From Voacanga thouarsii (taxonomy: Eukaryota; Streptophyta; Magnoliopsida; Gentianales; Apocynaceae): 64,000 nt of DNA. The notes under the pieces were generated by a model. The model worked only from the letters and a program-made list of their open reading frames with translations. It was not told where the DNA came from and did not search any database. This document shows, piece after piece, positions 11,090 through 23,410 of the stretch; the stretch's first letter is position 1; each line of letters starts with the position of its first letter. Where the stretch lies: contig JANUWF010001819.1 in assembly GCA_026120185.1 (NCBI GenBank), positions 186,001 through 250,000 of the forward strand, given 5' to 3'. The position numbers and the translations under genes were made by a program.

Positions 11090-12883
11090 TAAAGGATCAA
11101 AACAGAAAACATCAAAGAAAAGTGCAGCGAAAAATTTTTTAGTTTTCCAAGCCAGATCTAGGAGAGAGTACTTACTTTTCTTTATTGGTCGTGGATTAAC
11201 CAATGAAGGGTCAGGTTGCACTAAAACTTGCAATGGAAGGAGAGGAGGAGGTGCCTACGGTTTGATTGGTATTCCTGCCAATCTTCTACTCCTACATATC
11301 AAGCATCTCCAAACTTCTTCTCTTCGTCTTCCAGAGTATGACTTTACCTTTTTCTTGGGTTAGCTTGGTGAAAGCTTCTTTTAGATAATAAAAAATATCT
11401 CCAAGTGAGAAAGAAGAGAAGAACAAGAACAAGGGGGAAAAATGACACACTCAGAGAGGGGGAAAACCCTCAAACAACCACGTTGTATTTTTCCCTCAAC
11501 TCCTACTCCTATTTTCAGCCAGCCCTTAGGGCTTCATTAAGCCCTAATAACCGAAAACATTAAGCCCTAATGGGCTTAGTACTGTGCTCCAAAACCAATC
11601 CAAGGCTGGTCTAATCCTCTTAATTAATTAATTATCTTTTTTGGGCTTCATTTAATACATAAGACTAATTAATTAATTTTAATTGGACTCTTAATATATG
11701 TCAATTTATATTAGCCCAATTAATTAATTTATTCCAATCCAATTCTCTTAATTAATTAATTATCTTTTCTGGGCCTTGTAAAAACCCAAGAAATAATTAA
11801 TTAATTCTAATTGGACTCTTAGAATAAATTTTATTCTCTTCCAGATAATTATCCATTAAGCCCAGATTGTATTTAAACAACACCAAGGTAATTTGACCTA
11901 CTCCGGGGACTAAGAGGCATATTATTCATAGCTACTAAAATTACCAAAATTCCCTTACTATTAAATAGCTGCATTTTACCATTTTAAATATATCCATTTA
12001 TCACTATATGAAAATATTGACCCTAAAAATAATATTACTAAAGTAATATATCCAACCTACAAGTGAAATAACGAAAATACTCCTCTATGTAACACCCATC
12101 AATGAGATAGGATAATTGTACTAACACCCATCTCAAAGACATCTACCATCCTTATATCTCTAGTCTGATAATCCATAAGTCACTCAAATGTACTTGCTCA
12201 TCATTGGAAGCTATCCAAAAGTACATATTTTAGAGTTACGTTCCTAAGGCCATGGATTATTAGATTATCCTAGGTAATCACAAGTGGCTGATTTAACTTC
12301 ACTAAGTGAAGTATAGAAACTCGATTGCAAGAGTCCGTCTTAACTAACTAGAGTAATACACCCAACATACAAGGATATTGATCTCACAAAATAAATCTAA
12401 CCCAACATATATCAAAGTATAAAACCTTAACTTCGGCAGACCAACAACTTATACTCAAGTATAAAGGTATCTGTCTATGCTATAGCAGTAATAGTTTAGT
12501 CTCTATAGTTATTGTACTTTAAGAAATACCACTCCTACAGGTCCAGTTCTACGTATTTAAAATACGCTTATGCTAGTGATGTGAGTGAACTACTTACTAA
12601 TTTAAGGTAAACCATTCCTTATTAGAAATTATAGCATAATAGTCTTACATTGATGAAATGCCAAGTTCTATCAAACGACTAAGAAATTAATTTTACTTGC
12701 ATGACAAGTACCCATAGTCTATACCTTACTGTGAAGAACGACCCAACACATAGACCAATACTTATTATACTTGGACCTTTAAATGTACAGTAATATAAGA
12801 AGCAAACTAAATTGAATGAATAAACATTTTATTACAATATGTTTACACATAATACATAGTCTTTGAGGGCATACTTTCCAACA
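11090..12883 (-). mobile_element. copia-2 3' LTR
   Basis: 1,794 bp. On the minus strand it begins TGTTGGAAAGTATGCCCTC at 12883 and ends at 11090 with ..GATCCTTTA, a mutated form of ..GATCCTTCA in the 5' LTR. Its partner (18468-19669 plus 28065-28653) totals 1,791 bp once the nested copia-1 is removed. Flanking target duplication: TAGAC at 11085-11089 and CAGAC at 28654-28658, one mismatch. Non-coding. TAATTAATTAA-rich stretches at 11616-11830 form an imperfect duplication with period about 128 bp. Confidence 0.92.
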
Positions 12884-12901
12884 ATCTCCTACTTGCTCTA
12901 C
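12884..12901 (-). other. copia-2 polypurine tract
   Basis: On the minus strand it reads GAGCAAGTAGGAGAT just before the LTR start at 12883. This is the usual copia purine tract (AAGTGGGAGA-type) that primes plus-strand DNA synthesis. Confidence 0.85.
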
Positions 12902-13099
12902 AAAGACTAAGAAAACCCACAAGTACCTTCTCTTACGACATCTAAGTGTCTGCAAAATACCTTTTCTATCAAAGGCTTGGTAAAAGGATCCACCAGATTA
13001 TTAACAGAAAAAATCTAATCGACCACAATCTCCCGTTTCTAAATGAACTCCCGGATAAGGTGATACTTCCACTCTATGTGCTTGCCTTTCTTATGGTTT

Positions 13100-13500
13100 C
13101 GAGGTTCCTTACATTATGATACCGCTCCAGTGTTGTCACAATAAATCATGACAGGCTTGTCCATGTGCAGTACTACTCTAAGTTCTGTGAGGAACTTCCG
13201 AAGCCACATAGCTTCTTTAGAAACTTTTGAAGCAGCAACGTACTTAGTTTCCATGGTAGAATCAGCAATGTAGGATTGCTGGATACTTCTCCATGAAATA
13301 GCTCCTCCAGACAAAGTAAAGACATATCCACTAATGGATTTTCTTTCATATTTATCCACCTGAAAGTCTGAGTCTGTGTAACTGGTAGGAACCAAATCAT
13401 CAGCACGATATACAAGCATATAATCACTCATTTCCTTGAAATATTTGAGTATATGCTTTACAACTTGTCAGTGAGCTTCTCCTGGGTTTGATTAATATCT
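13100..13500 (-). pseudogene. copia-2 RNase H domain
   Basis: The minus-strand frame 13431-13114 shows the copia RNase H blocks: SYTDSDFQVDKYERKSISGYVF (first catalytic Asp), then GGAISWRS.QQSYIADSTMETKY (catalytic Glu in the TMETKY position), then EAMWLRKFLTEL and IYCDNTGAV (third Asp). RNase H removes the RNA strand during reverse transcription. The domain continues in broken form on both sides. The stop after GAVS and frame changes upstream show decay. It is the C-terminal part of the copia-2 polyprotein, next to the PPT. Confidence 0.88.
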
Positions 13501-14700
13501 ACTAACCATGCCTACTTTAAAACAGATATCTGGCCTAGTACAAAGCATAATATACATGAAACTTTCCACAGTCGAAGTATAAGGGATTCTACTCATTTTC
13601 TGCGTGTCTTCCAGTGTTTGAGGACACTGCTTGGAAGATAAGAATAATCAATGTCTAAAGGGTATGATAGCTCCTTTACATTGATCCATGCTATACTTGA
13701 CCAATATCTTTTCAATATAAGCAGCATGGGATAAGCCTAACATTCTCTACTTCCTATCTCTAAGAAACTTAATAACTAGAATGTAGCTAACTTCTCCTAT
13801 GTCTTTCATGCTAACTTGACTAGATAGCCAAACCTTAACAAATGACAATGTCCCTACATCATTTTCAATGAGTAGAATGTCATCTATATAAAGTACCAAG
13901 AAAATCACTTTGCCATTGTCTGATATCCTATACACATATGGTTTATCCATATTTTGAATGAAATCATAAGCTTTCACACTTTTATCAAAACGTATGTTAC
14001 ATGCTCGTGATGCTTGCTTAAATCCACAGATAGACTTCTTAAGCTTATAGACTATTTGTTCTTGACCTCTAACAACAAAACCTTTTGGTTGGGACATATA
14101 GATGTCTTCGTTAAGATAGCCAATTAAGAAGGCCGCTTTGACATTCATTTGCCATACCTTATAGTTATAATGACATGCGATGGCTAAGAGAATTTAGATA
14201 GACTTAAGCATGGCTACTGGTGAAAAGGTTTTCTTATAATCGATCCCTTCTTTTTTGGTATAACCTTTAGCAACTAACCTTACTTTATAGGTTTCAACCT
14301 TTTCATCTTCACCTCTCTTCCTCTTGTATACACATTTACATCTAGTGAGTTTTATCCCATCAGGCACAGTGACAAGGTCTCATACCTAATTGAGGTACAA
14401 TTACTCAATCTCAGCATTCATGGCTAGCTGCCATTTGCCTGCATCAGCATCAACAATGGCCTCCTCATATCTAATGGAATCTTATTCCTGATTATCAGAG
14501 ACTAGATCATAGATCTCTCTCGTTCACCTTTCTGGAACTCTTGTGAACCTCCCACTACGACGAGGCTCAGATTGTATAGGAACATCCGGTAGTGTTTTTC
14601 TTGGTTCCTCGATTGGGGTATTAGAAGTACCTGAAGTTGAATCAGTGACAAACTTTTCTTCTAACTCTATTTTACTTGAACCCGTGGTAGAAGTAACTTA
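13500..14700 (-). pseudogene. copia-2 reverse transcriptase domain
   Basis: The minus-strand frame 14148-13747 carries MNVKAAFLIGYLNEDIYMSQ, KSICGFKQASRA and the active site YIDDILLIEND (codons at 13890-13879; the family norm is YVDD). A final block MKDIGEVSYIL follows. These are the palm and thumb blocks of a Ty1/copia reverse transcriptase. Upstream, broken frames as far as about 14700 contain the remains of the fingers region. Several stops and shifts separate the blocks. Confidence 0.88.
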
Positions 14701-15870
14701 TTCATCCTCTAAGTATCTAGTATTAGTACTAACAAGTACTTTATGCTCTTGAGGATAATAGAAATATCCACCTTTTGTTCCTTTTGGGTACCTAATGAAG
14801 TAGCATAACTCTTATCTTAGTTCCAGCTTACTTTATTTTGTCAGCACATAAGTTGGACAACCCATATCATGAGATGGTTCAGACTAGGCTTTCGTCCTGT
14901 CCACATTTCATAGGATGTCCTAGGTATGGATTTGGAAAGTATTAAGTTCAAAATATATACCGTTGTTTCTAAGGTATACCCCCCAAAAAGAAATAGGAAG
15001 AGACATATGACTCATCATACTTCTGACCATTGCTATCAAAGTTCTATTTCTTCTCTCAACTACTCCGTTTTGTTTGGGAGTCCCAGGAACAGTTAACTCA
15101 GATACTATGCCATGATATACCAAGTTATCCTTAAACTTACCGATAAAGTACTCTCCACTACGATCCGATCTCAACGTTTTAATTAATTTACCTGTTTTAT
15201 ATTCTACTTCAGCTTTAAACTCCTTGAATTTATCAAAAAATTCAGACATGCGCATCATCAGATAAATATAACCAAAATAAGTGTGATCATCTATGAAAGT
15301 GATGAAGTACTCATAGCCTCCCCTAGCTGGTGTAGTCATCAGACCACAACCATCCGTATGAACTAGTGCTAGTATTTCCATGGCTCTATCCACCTTTTTG
15401 GTAAAGGACCTTTTGATCATTTTACCTTTAAGGTAAGATTTACATTGAGGCCATTCTTCCAATCTCAATGAACCTAAAGGCCCACCATAGATTAGTCCCT
15501 GAATCCGATTGAGATTTATATATCTCAATCTTAGATGCCACAAATACGAGTCATTTGATATGGCCTTTCTCTTTTTATTATCAAGCTCAGTATGAATATT
15601 ATTCACTTGATTTCTAATATGATGTATATAAAAAAGATTTTCATACATGTTTCTTGTAAAACTTAAATTACCATCTCTACTGATGGAAACACCAGAATGG
15701 AAAGAAACAGAATATCCTTCATTCATCAATTTGGAAACTGAAATCAAATTCTGTTTAAAATAAGAAACATATAAAATATCATTTAAAATTAACTTCCTAT
15801 TACAAAAAAAAAAAAAAAAAAAGCTCAAGATCTCCCATTGCTTCAACCCATATTCTTGCTCCATTGCCTA
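14700..15870 (-). pseudogene. copia-2 integrase region
   Basis: The minus-strand frame 15864-14920 holds a GAG-pre-integrase zinc region and an integrase core. The zinc motif is damaged: WHLRLRYI has lost the second His and QCKSY one Cys. The core keeps VHTDGCG (first Asp), YFITFIDDHTYFGYIYL, SDRSGEYF (second Asp) and GTPKQNGVVERRNRTL (catalytic Glu). Integrase joins element cDNA to the host chromosome. An 18-base A run at 15805-15822 has been inserted near the start of the frame, giving a string of Phe codons on the minus strand. The copia-3 copy near 43065 has no such run. Confidence 0.88.
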
Positions 15871-16870
15871 CTTAAAGTCCATGCTCACCCTTGCTGAGTC
15901 TCCTTGTCCTTCTGAACCCATGCAAAGAGTTTCAGACATGGTCAGTGGCTCTAGAATTAACTCTCTAAGAAGATGTTGATCTAACCATCAGAATAGACTC
16001 TAGGCATAGAGCAATACCTGAAGTAGATTTGGCTAAGAAGTCCAGACAATCTTTCTTCCAATGTCCCTTCTTACCACATTTGAAACATTTTCCTTTGGGC
16101 TTCCTATTGGGCTTAGCCTGACCAGATGCTTTGGGCAAGGCCCCTGCATGGTTCTAGACCTTATTTTTCTTGAATTTCTTAAGCTTTGCCTTAATTCTAG
16201 AAGAAGAAGTAGAACGAGAGATCAAAACCTTTAACACGGGCTTCATGATCCTCTCTACTGCTTGGTGCTCTTTCATAAGCTCCGTGAGATTCATATCCAA
16301 CTTGTTTATATTGTAGTTTAACTTAAATTGAGAATATGAATCAGGTAGAGTTTCAAGAGCCATGTTAATTTAGCTCTCAGGATCTATTGTTATGCCTAGG
16401 ACCTCGGCCTCCTCGAAGTAGGCAATTATCTTGACTAGATGCTCTTGAACCGATGCCCTCTCAACCATCCTAGTTTTCATGATTGCCCTAAGACCTTCCT
16501 GCCTTGCGGGCCGGCTCTTGTCAGCAAATATAATATGCAATGACAAATCCATGTCGTACACAGTGGCTATGTGCTCATGTTTAGATAGGAGAACACAAGA
16601 CATGGAAGCCAATATATAGCACTTAGCCATCTCATCGGCTTTCTTCCATGCCTTCTCGGCCTCTCGTTCCTAATTAGTGGATTCTTCCCAACCTCAGGAC
16701 ATGGATTCGTAAGAACATACTTGTACTCCTCGACAATGAGTACTATATTCAAGTTCTTCTTTCAATCCACATAATTTGGGCTTGTCAACTTATTCTTCTT
16801 GAGAATGATTGACAATGGACTGAAACCAGAAATTTCTAAAATATTGCGGAAAACCATTCATTTAGTTTGC
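15870..16870 (-). pseudogene. copia-2 gag and protease region
   Basis: Minus-strand frames 16752-16567, 16630-16370 and 16363-16154 are pieces of one UBN2-type copia gag: EEYKYVLTNPCPE, ADEMAKCYILASMSCVL, ARQEGLRAIMKTRMVE, then LETLPDSYSQFKLNYNINK. A CX2CX4HX4C zinc knuckle with flanks FKCGKKGHWKKDC lies at about 16050-16095. Gag forms the particle that holds the element RNA, and the knuckle binds nucleic acid. The protease between knuckle and integrase is only faintly visible. Several frameshifts and stops inactivate the region; the start is near 16860 in a frame I could not fix. Confidence 0.85.
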
Positions 16871-18450
16871 AAGACATAAAAATGCGCATTCTTTATATTA
16901 TTTCTTTGATAATGGATAACTCTTAAAACCATTATCAACAATATAAATAGTTTGGCTCTTAGAAAAACTAACAAAGTTTTGTAAGAAGATTAATAGCATT
17001 CTAAGTCAAGTGTATAACCATCACGAATCAAAACTTCCTAAATAGTAAATGGTCTAGAAAAAGTTTCACGGATAGAATGGCCACTGATTCACACTACCTA
17101 CGAGCAATTTAGTGCTAAAAACCTCCAACATAAGTTGGTCGATCATAGCAAATACTTAAAGCTTTTAATTTTAATCTTTCATTAGTTCTAGATACTTGTG
17201 AAAATCCATTATATAGGGGGTCATACTTAGAATAACATGAGAAAATCCACTATCTCTTATGAGAGTTGTGATGGAAGCCATGAGGTCATTGGAACACCTC
17301 TCTCACTTAATCTTTTATTGAAAATAGAGTTTTAGGCCCATGAACGTTTTCTATAATCTTATGGTTTCATTAACTTTAGTAAAAAACTATAATTCAATAT
17401 TATTCTCTATGTCAAGGATTAAAACCTTTGAGAGAATAAATTATGAATTTATTTTACTATTTTAAGTTAATAACCAAGTAAGATTTTATTAAATAATCTT
17501 AAGTTCAACATTATTCTTTGTGTCAAGGATTAAACCCTCTAAGAGAACAAACCATGAACTCCTTCATTTTTAAAGTTTTTAGATTAAAACGTTTTATCTA
17601 GTGAGACTTTGGTCTCATAAAAACTTGTGCATTTGATCACAAAAATGAAATAAGCATGATAACAAAAGTAAACTTTTTCATTCTCAAACTATTCATTTAT
17701 TCTTAAGTGACCAAACAATGGATTAAACATCATAAATTAAAAATTAATTATCTTATTTGATCCTAAAGTGGTTCCATCCTTTACTACTCATTTTCATGCG
17801 AATTATTCATCGACAGATAAAAAAAACTATTGTAGAAAATTAACCTCATACAATGGTTTCAAAACATGATTACATCAAAGAAAAATTAACGTAGAGAACT
17901 TCAACAGTGCTCTCCCTTTTATTGGACAAAATTGCGCGTATCCGTCTCTGGGCAAAATAGACCTGGTGCCTAGTCCATTTGCCCCACCTGGCACCGAGTC
18001 TACTCTATTATTCCAAAAACTTCTAGCTAAGAAGAGTGGACCAAGTGCCTGGTCTGATCAGGCCATCTGGAAATTAATTAGGCTAATATATCTTTTCTGG
18101 AAAAATCCTACTTTTCAACCATTTTTCACCCCTCAACAATTCCAACAATCAAGTTCTTTAATTTCCAAAATTTACAGGTTAAAAGAAATGTAAAACCAAG
18201 CATAAAAGTATGCCTTTACAAGTTCCTAAGCCTCTGAACACAAGCCGTACATCGCATCTACTCAAAACTAGAGAAACGATAGGAAAACCATTAAAATACA
18301 TGATCATATGCCTCTAACCACGAGGCATGCATGAATTCTAGAAACTAATGTATGAGGAATCGCATAAAATCAAAAAAGAATTATTTTTAATAGTAAAGGA
18401 ACCATATTTTTCAATTTTTTAACCCTAGTACATGCTCTTAGATAAAAACC
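16870..18450 (-). other. copia-2 5' leader
   Basis: About 1.6 kb of non-coding sequence between gag and the PBS. It holds two copies of a stem-loop (17400-17439 and 17511-17550), also present twice in the copia-3 leader, and a GC-rich module (17960-18055). The 75-residue plus-strand frame at 17966-18193 is antisense to the element and has no known motif. Confidence 0.7.
17400..17550. repeat. Two tandem stem-loops in copia-2 leader
   Basis: Copy 1 (17400-17439) pairs TTATTCTCT with AGAGAATAA; an inner CAAGG/CCTTTG pairing is also possible. Copy 2 (17511-17550) pairs TTATTCTTT with AAGAGAACAA, with one mismatch and one G-T wobble. The loop part ATGTCAAGGATTAAA is shared. The same pair of stem-loops occurs in copia-3 at 44674-44713 and 44789-44833. 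Confidence 0.75.
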
Positions 18451-18465
18451 GTAGCTCTGATACCA
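18451..18465 (-). other. copia-2 primer binding site
   Basis: The minus strand reads TGGTATCAGAGCTAC, a perfect complement type for initiator tRNA-Met, two bases from the 5' LTR end at 18468. Confidence 0.93.
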
Positions 18466-18467
18466 CT

Positions 18468-19669
18468 TGAAGGATCAAAAAGAAAAACATTAAAGAAAAG
18501 CGTAGCAGAAAACGTTTTAGTTTTTCGAGTCATATTTGGGAAAAAGTACTTACTTTTTTTTATTAGTCCCGGATTAATGAACAAAGGGTCAGATTGCACT
18601 GGAACTTGTGATGAAAGGGGAGGAGGAGGAGGTGCCTATGGTTCGACCGGCATTCCCGCCAATAATCTACTCCTACGCATCAAGCTTCTTCTCTTTGTTT
18701 TTCGGAGTATGACTCTACCTTATTCTTGGATTAGCTTGGTGAAAGCTTCTTCTTTAAATAATAAAAAATATCTCCAAGAGAGAAAGAAGAGAAGAAGGAG
18801 AACAAGAAGGAAAGACGCACACTTGGAATGGGGGAAAAAACCTCAAACAACTACATTGTATTTTTCTTTCAACTCCTACTCATATTTTCGGCCAGCCCTT
18901 CGGGCTTTATTAAGCCCTAATGGCCGGCCGAAAATATTAAGCCCTAATGGCTTTAGTGCTGTGCTTAAAAACCAATCTAAGACTGGCCCAATCCTCTTAA
19001 TTAACTAATTATCTTTTATAGATTTCATTAAATACCTAAGACAAATTAATTAATTCTAATTGGACTCTTAATATATGTCAACATATATTACCCTAATTAA
19101 TTAATTTATTCCAGTCCAATTCTCTTAATTAATTAATTATCTTTTTTGAAACTTGTAGAAACTCAAGAATAATTAATTAATTCTAATTAGACTCTTAGAA
19201 TAAATTTTATTATCTTCCATATAATTATCCAATAAGCCCAGATTGTGTCTAAACAACACCAAGGTAACTTGAACTACTCTGGGCACCAAAAGACATATTA
19301 TTTATGGCTACTAAAATGACCAAAATGCCCTTACATTAAGTAACTAAATTTTACCATTTTAAATATCTTCATTAATCAACATATGAAAATATTGACCCCA
19401 GGAATAATATTGCTAAAGTAATGTTTCCAACCTACAGGTGAAATGATAGAAATACCCCTTTATGTAATATCCATCAATGAGACATGATAAATTTACTAAC
19501 ACCTATCTCAATGACATCTAGCATCCTTAGATTTCTAGTCCAATAATCCATGATTTACTCGAATGTACTTGCTCATCATTAGAAGCTACCCAAAAGCACA
19601 CATTCTAGCGTCATCTTCGCAAGGCCTTGGATTATTAGATTATCCTAGACAATTACAAGGGGGTGATTT
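18468..19669 (-). mobile_element. copia-2 5' LTR, first part
   Basis: The plus strand begins TGAAGGATCAAAAAG, matching 11090 onward. It is interrupted after GATTT at 19669 by copia-1 and continues at 28065 with AACTTTGCTAAG. The intact partner LTR reads GATTTAACTTCACTAAG at this spot (about 12292), which proves the continuity. The 143-residue plus frame at 18577-19008 is antisense LTR sequence, not a gene. Confidence 0.93.
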
Positions 19670-21189
19670 TGTTAAGGATATGCCCTAGAGTCAATTTGTA
19701 CTTATACTATTGTCGTTATATTTTATATAATAATATGAGGTTTTTCTTTCTATGAATAGTATATTTTATTTTGTGGTCATCAAGTACGTGACTTGATAGT
19801 AAAACCCTACAATGAATACAATGACTATTTTAAAACTGTCCCTGATCGATTATTATTATTGGAACAATAATAAATTAAGATTAGTATGTTTGTAACTTGA
19901 TGGCAATGTTTTACTGGTCATAGATATTTGTGATATCGAGTCAAAACATAAATAAATGTTAGAGAACATTGTATTGGACATGACCCACTGTGAGTGTACT
20001 TCATGGAACATGTCATAAGTACTTTCTAGCCATAATGATATTAAAAGTCCTTCGACCTAAATTCATCATAGTTTCCTACTTCATAAATTCTATATTTTGA
20101 CGTTGTCTAAAGTTGTCTTTAATCAGATAATAAATTAGACTACTGTTGGATATAGAATATATCAATGAGAGGAATATGAATGATAGTGAAGGAATTTGTC
20201 CCTCTCAATTATGGGAGAGATATCCATGGGCCCCTTAATAAGTTAGACTGTTAAAATACATGGCCGTGCTCAAATATATCAATCTAAGATATTGATATCA
20301 TTTGTTTGAACAGTCTACTATGAAATCAAGAAATAATTGATTAAGCTTAATAAGGATGACATGCTCCGTGCCTTATGCTTAATCTAGATATCATGTGACA
20401 AAAGGACTAAATATAAAATTATAGTTTGGTTCAAAGAGATCATCGATCTTCATTTAACCTGGATAGTTATAATGTTTTGCTAGAAACTGCTTATAACTTG
20501 TGCGCCATTTAAATATGATTTGGGCACACTGCCAGTGTTAAATGAACCTATAGGGTCACACAATAAGCAGACTTGTTAGGTTATTTTTCTAGTAACCAGA
20601 ATTGATGAATTTGGAAATATGTCTAAGTTAATCGAACTTAGAAAATTTACTAGATACAATGAATTTAGAAATATGTCCACATTCGATGTATCTGGATAAT
20701 GTCCAGATTATAAGAATCTGTCTCGGTAAATTAATTGCTTAAATAACCGAGATAATGGCAAATCTTATTATATCAGTTTTAATTTAATTTGAATTTAAAT
20801 TAAAATATGATAAGATATTATTAGGGTTTGACTCTAAGAGGTTCGGAGGTTTTTTAAAAAAACCCTAGCCGTCTTTTCAAGGGTCTAATTCTGTTGAGAA
20901 CATTCGTGCCATTCTCTACCAGAAAAAAAAACCCTTTCAAACCCTAGGCGCTAGCACTCCCCGGGTGACGAGTGAGTTCGCGGTGTGTATTCGATAGAGG
21001 ACGTTCATGCACTGTAGCGTCTGGTGATCATTCGGGTTGCACGTGCAGCAACACCATCGGAATCGAAGGATATCGATTTCACCAACCAAAGGTAATTCTG
21101 CAAACTTACGATCTTCTTAATCGTTTACTTGGATCCTTGGAAGGGATTCGTGGATGTTTTTAGCGTTTAGGAGTCCACGAATCCTAACA
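19670..21189 (+). mobile_element. copia-1 5' LTR
   Basis: 1,520 bp, TGTTAAGGATATGCC to CACGAATCCTAACA. Its partner is 26537-28059 (1,523 bp). Reading the two side by side I count about 55 differences (3 to 4 percent), mostly transitions, making this the youngest element of the copia nest. TSD: GATTT at 19665-19669 and TATTT at 28060-28064. The partner copia-2 LTR shows the empty site with a single GATTT. Confidence 0.95.
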
Positions 21190-21190
21190 G

Positions 21191-21202
21191 TGGTATTAGA
21201 GC
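21191..21202 (+). other. copia-1 primer binding site
   Basis: TGGTATTAGAGC one base after the LTR end; one transition from the initiator tRNA-Met complement TGGTATCAGAGC. Confidence 0.9.
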
Positions 21203-22591
21203 AATTTGCTAAACGATTAGGTTGATTCTTCTGTGTTAATCGTATTATTGTGGATATGTATGATATATTTTAAATGGTGTATATCAGCATGTTCGCATTA
21301 TTATGATTTTAGAATACTTAGCATGTAGACTGCCTGAATTAAGTTTAATATGTGTGTCTTAATTGCATGATCAGACCAGATTATTTGTAGATTGTCTGTA
21401 AACTAGTCTGTTTTAATATGATATGGTATCGTAAGCATGCTGTCCATAGTTCTATAATTGCAAATTATTTGTATTAATCGGCCATGATAATATGTTATCT
21501 ATACAAATATGATTAAAAGGGATCACAGATTGTCTGTAATATGAAAATTTCACGGCGATGGTTATTAAGGGGTCCGAACGTTAATTTGATTAATATTCGG
21601 GAATCGGAAGGCAAAACCTTATTCAATGAGAGAAAGAAAAATCGTTTTTTCTTCCTGGGGTGCTACCCCCTTAACCCCCCGCCCGTTGACCGGCCAGGGG
21701 ACCTCCGCCAGGGGCGCTGCCCCTTGGACCCCGCAACTATTCGTTATGTGTTATTCATTTGTGTTTTTTATTGTACTTGTGGATTATTTTGAATAGTGCA
21801 TAGCATGGCCCGTTTTTTCCCAATGTGATTGGCAGGTTATATTCTAGTTGTTTTAAGTTGTAATTTTTAAATACGGCCCGCGTGTCGTTTTTCATTATTG
21901 TAAAATTATAATGTTTTCCTAGAATAGGTATTATTTTAATTTTACTATCTAATGTAAAAGAAAATGGCGGCCAACATTCACAACCAAGGAGGAGTATGCT
22001 CAAGGCATTAGAGAATGCTAAAGGAGTTCATATACCTAGATTAACCACCTTGATCTTCACTTTGCTCATGATGATCAACATAGGTTATGGGCCACGGTAT
22101 GTCACTTTTATTTATGTCATGCATGCATATTTGATATGTTTATTCCATACTTACTACAATCAAATTTTTATTAAAAAAAAAATTAAGTGTTAAATGCCTT
22201 CCAAAATCAAACACTTGTTATTACTTGGATCATCATATGGCCATTCCTGCCAAAGTAGGATGCTTTTGATTATCTAAGTGAGACAAGATGGAAAATAGTT
22301 TTCCATATGTTTGATATGGTTTGACTTAACTGGGCTATCAAAATAGTTTTGGGCCTAGGGCATTATATGAGATATTTTAGCCAGGACATTTGATGCCTAT
22401 CTCATTAAAATTTGATTTTTATTTAATTATAAGATTAAAGCCAAAGCTTACTTATGATTAAAATAAAATATTTATAAAAAAAATTACCCACTTCGAAACA
22501 TCAAAATGTTGAAGTTTCAAAAGGTGCTTTTAGTGGGAGTTTTTCATTAAAGTCTCAAAATTAATTACTTTGCATATTTTGTATGTAGATA
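21203..22591 (+). other. copia-1 5' leader with GC-rich hairpins
   Basis: Non-coding leader of 1.4 kb, AT-rich except for a sharp GC-rich island at 21655-21740. The island holds GGGGT-GCT-ACCCC (21657-21669) and AGGGGC-GCT-GCCCCT (21710-21724), both with the same GCT loop. The small open frames here (21541-21792 and others) show no known motif. Confidence 0.75.
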
Positions 22592-23410
22592 ATGGCAACA
22601 AACAGTTGGAATAACTCATTGCGATTTGTGCTCGAGAAAGACAAGCTTAGTGGGACTAACTTTCTTGATTGGGCACGAAACTTAAGAATCGTTCTTAAGA
22701 AAGAAAAAAAGCCCTATGTTCTTGAAAATTCTATTCCCCCTGCTCCAGCAAATAATGCCTCAAAAGCTGAAAAAAGATGCTTATAGCAAGTATAAAGATG
22801 ACTCCAACGATGTTACTTGCCTCATGCTAGCAACTATGAACTCTGAACTTTGAAAACAGTTTGAAGAAGCAGAGGCATATGACATGATTGTGCATCTCAA
22901 GGAAATGTTCTAAGAGCAAGCACAACAAGAGAGATTTGAAACTCACAAGGCGTTAAATGCATGTATGATGGTTTCTGGCACTTCGGTAAGTGCTCATGTC
23001 CTTAAAATGAAGGGCTATCTTGATCATCTTGATAAGCTTGGTGCTCCTGTTAATCATGACATGGCCACGAATTTGATCTTAGGCTCATTACCTCCTGAGT
23101 ATGACCAGTTTATCATGAATTTTAACATGCATAACATGGAGAAATCCATTACTGAATTGCATAGGATGCTAAAATAAGCTGAACTGAACATTAAGAAGAG
23201 TACTCCTAGTGTTCTAATGGTTTAAAAAGGGAAAGGGAAAAAGAACAGCCAAAAGGGCAAAGTCATGGCTAGTAAGGGTAAGAACAAGGCAAAGTCCAAG
23301 TTCAAGCCCAAACCTAAGGCCAAGACACCAAATGAGGGAGCTTGCCACCATTGTGGAGAACAAGAACATTGGTTAAGAAATTGCAAGCTCTATTTGGAAG
23401 CAAACAAAAA
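22592..23410 (+). pseudogene. copia-1 gag with zinc knuckle
   Basis: Starts ATGGCAACAAACAGTTGG. The N-terminal block DKLSGTNFLDWARNLRIVLK and later GYLDHLDKLGAPV and LGSLPPEYDQFIMNFNMH are typical UBN2-type copia gag (RNA-binding particle protein). A CX2CX4HX4C knuckle, CHHCGEQEHWLRNC, lies at 23343-23384 after a Lys/Pro-rich stretch. Damage: an extra A near 22770 shifts the frame. In the frame that carries on, stops follow near 22851, 22911, 23176 and 23223, several looking like C-to-T changes (CGA to TGA, CAA to TAA). ATG at 22592 is chosen because it opens the conserved N-terminus. Confidence 0.9.

Noticed and set aside
18577..19008. 143-residue plus-strand open frame
   Set aside because: It lies wholly in the copia-2 5' LTR, antisense to the element. 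The partner LTR (about 11190-11640) does not keep the frame.
20972..21163. Open frame also present at 27842-28057, in both copia-1 LTRs
   Set aside because: The two copies share it because the LTRs are duplicates. There is no known motif, and differences between copies change residues freely.
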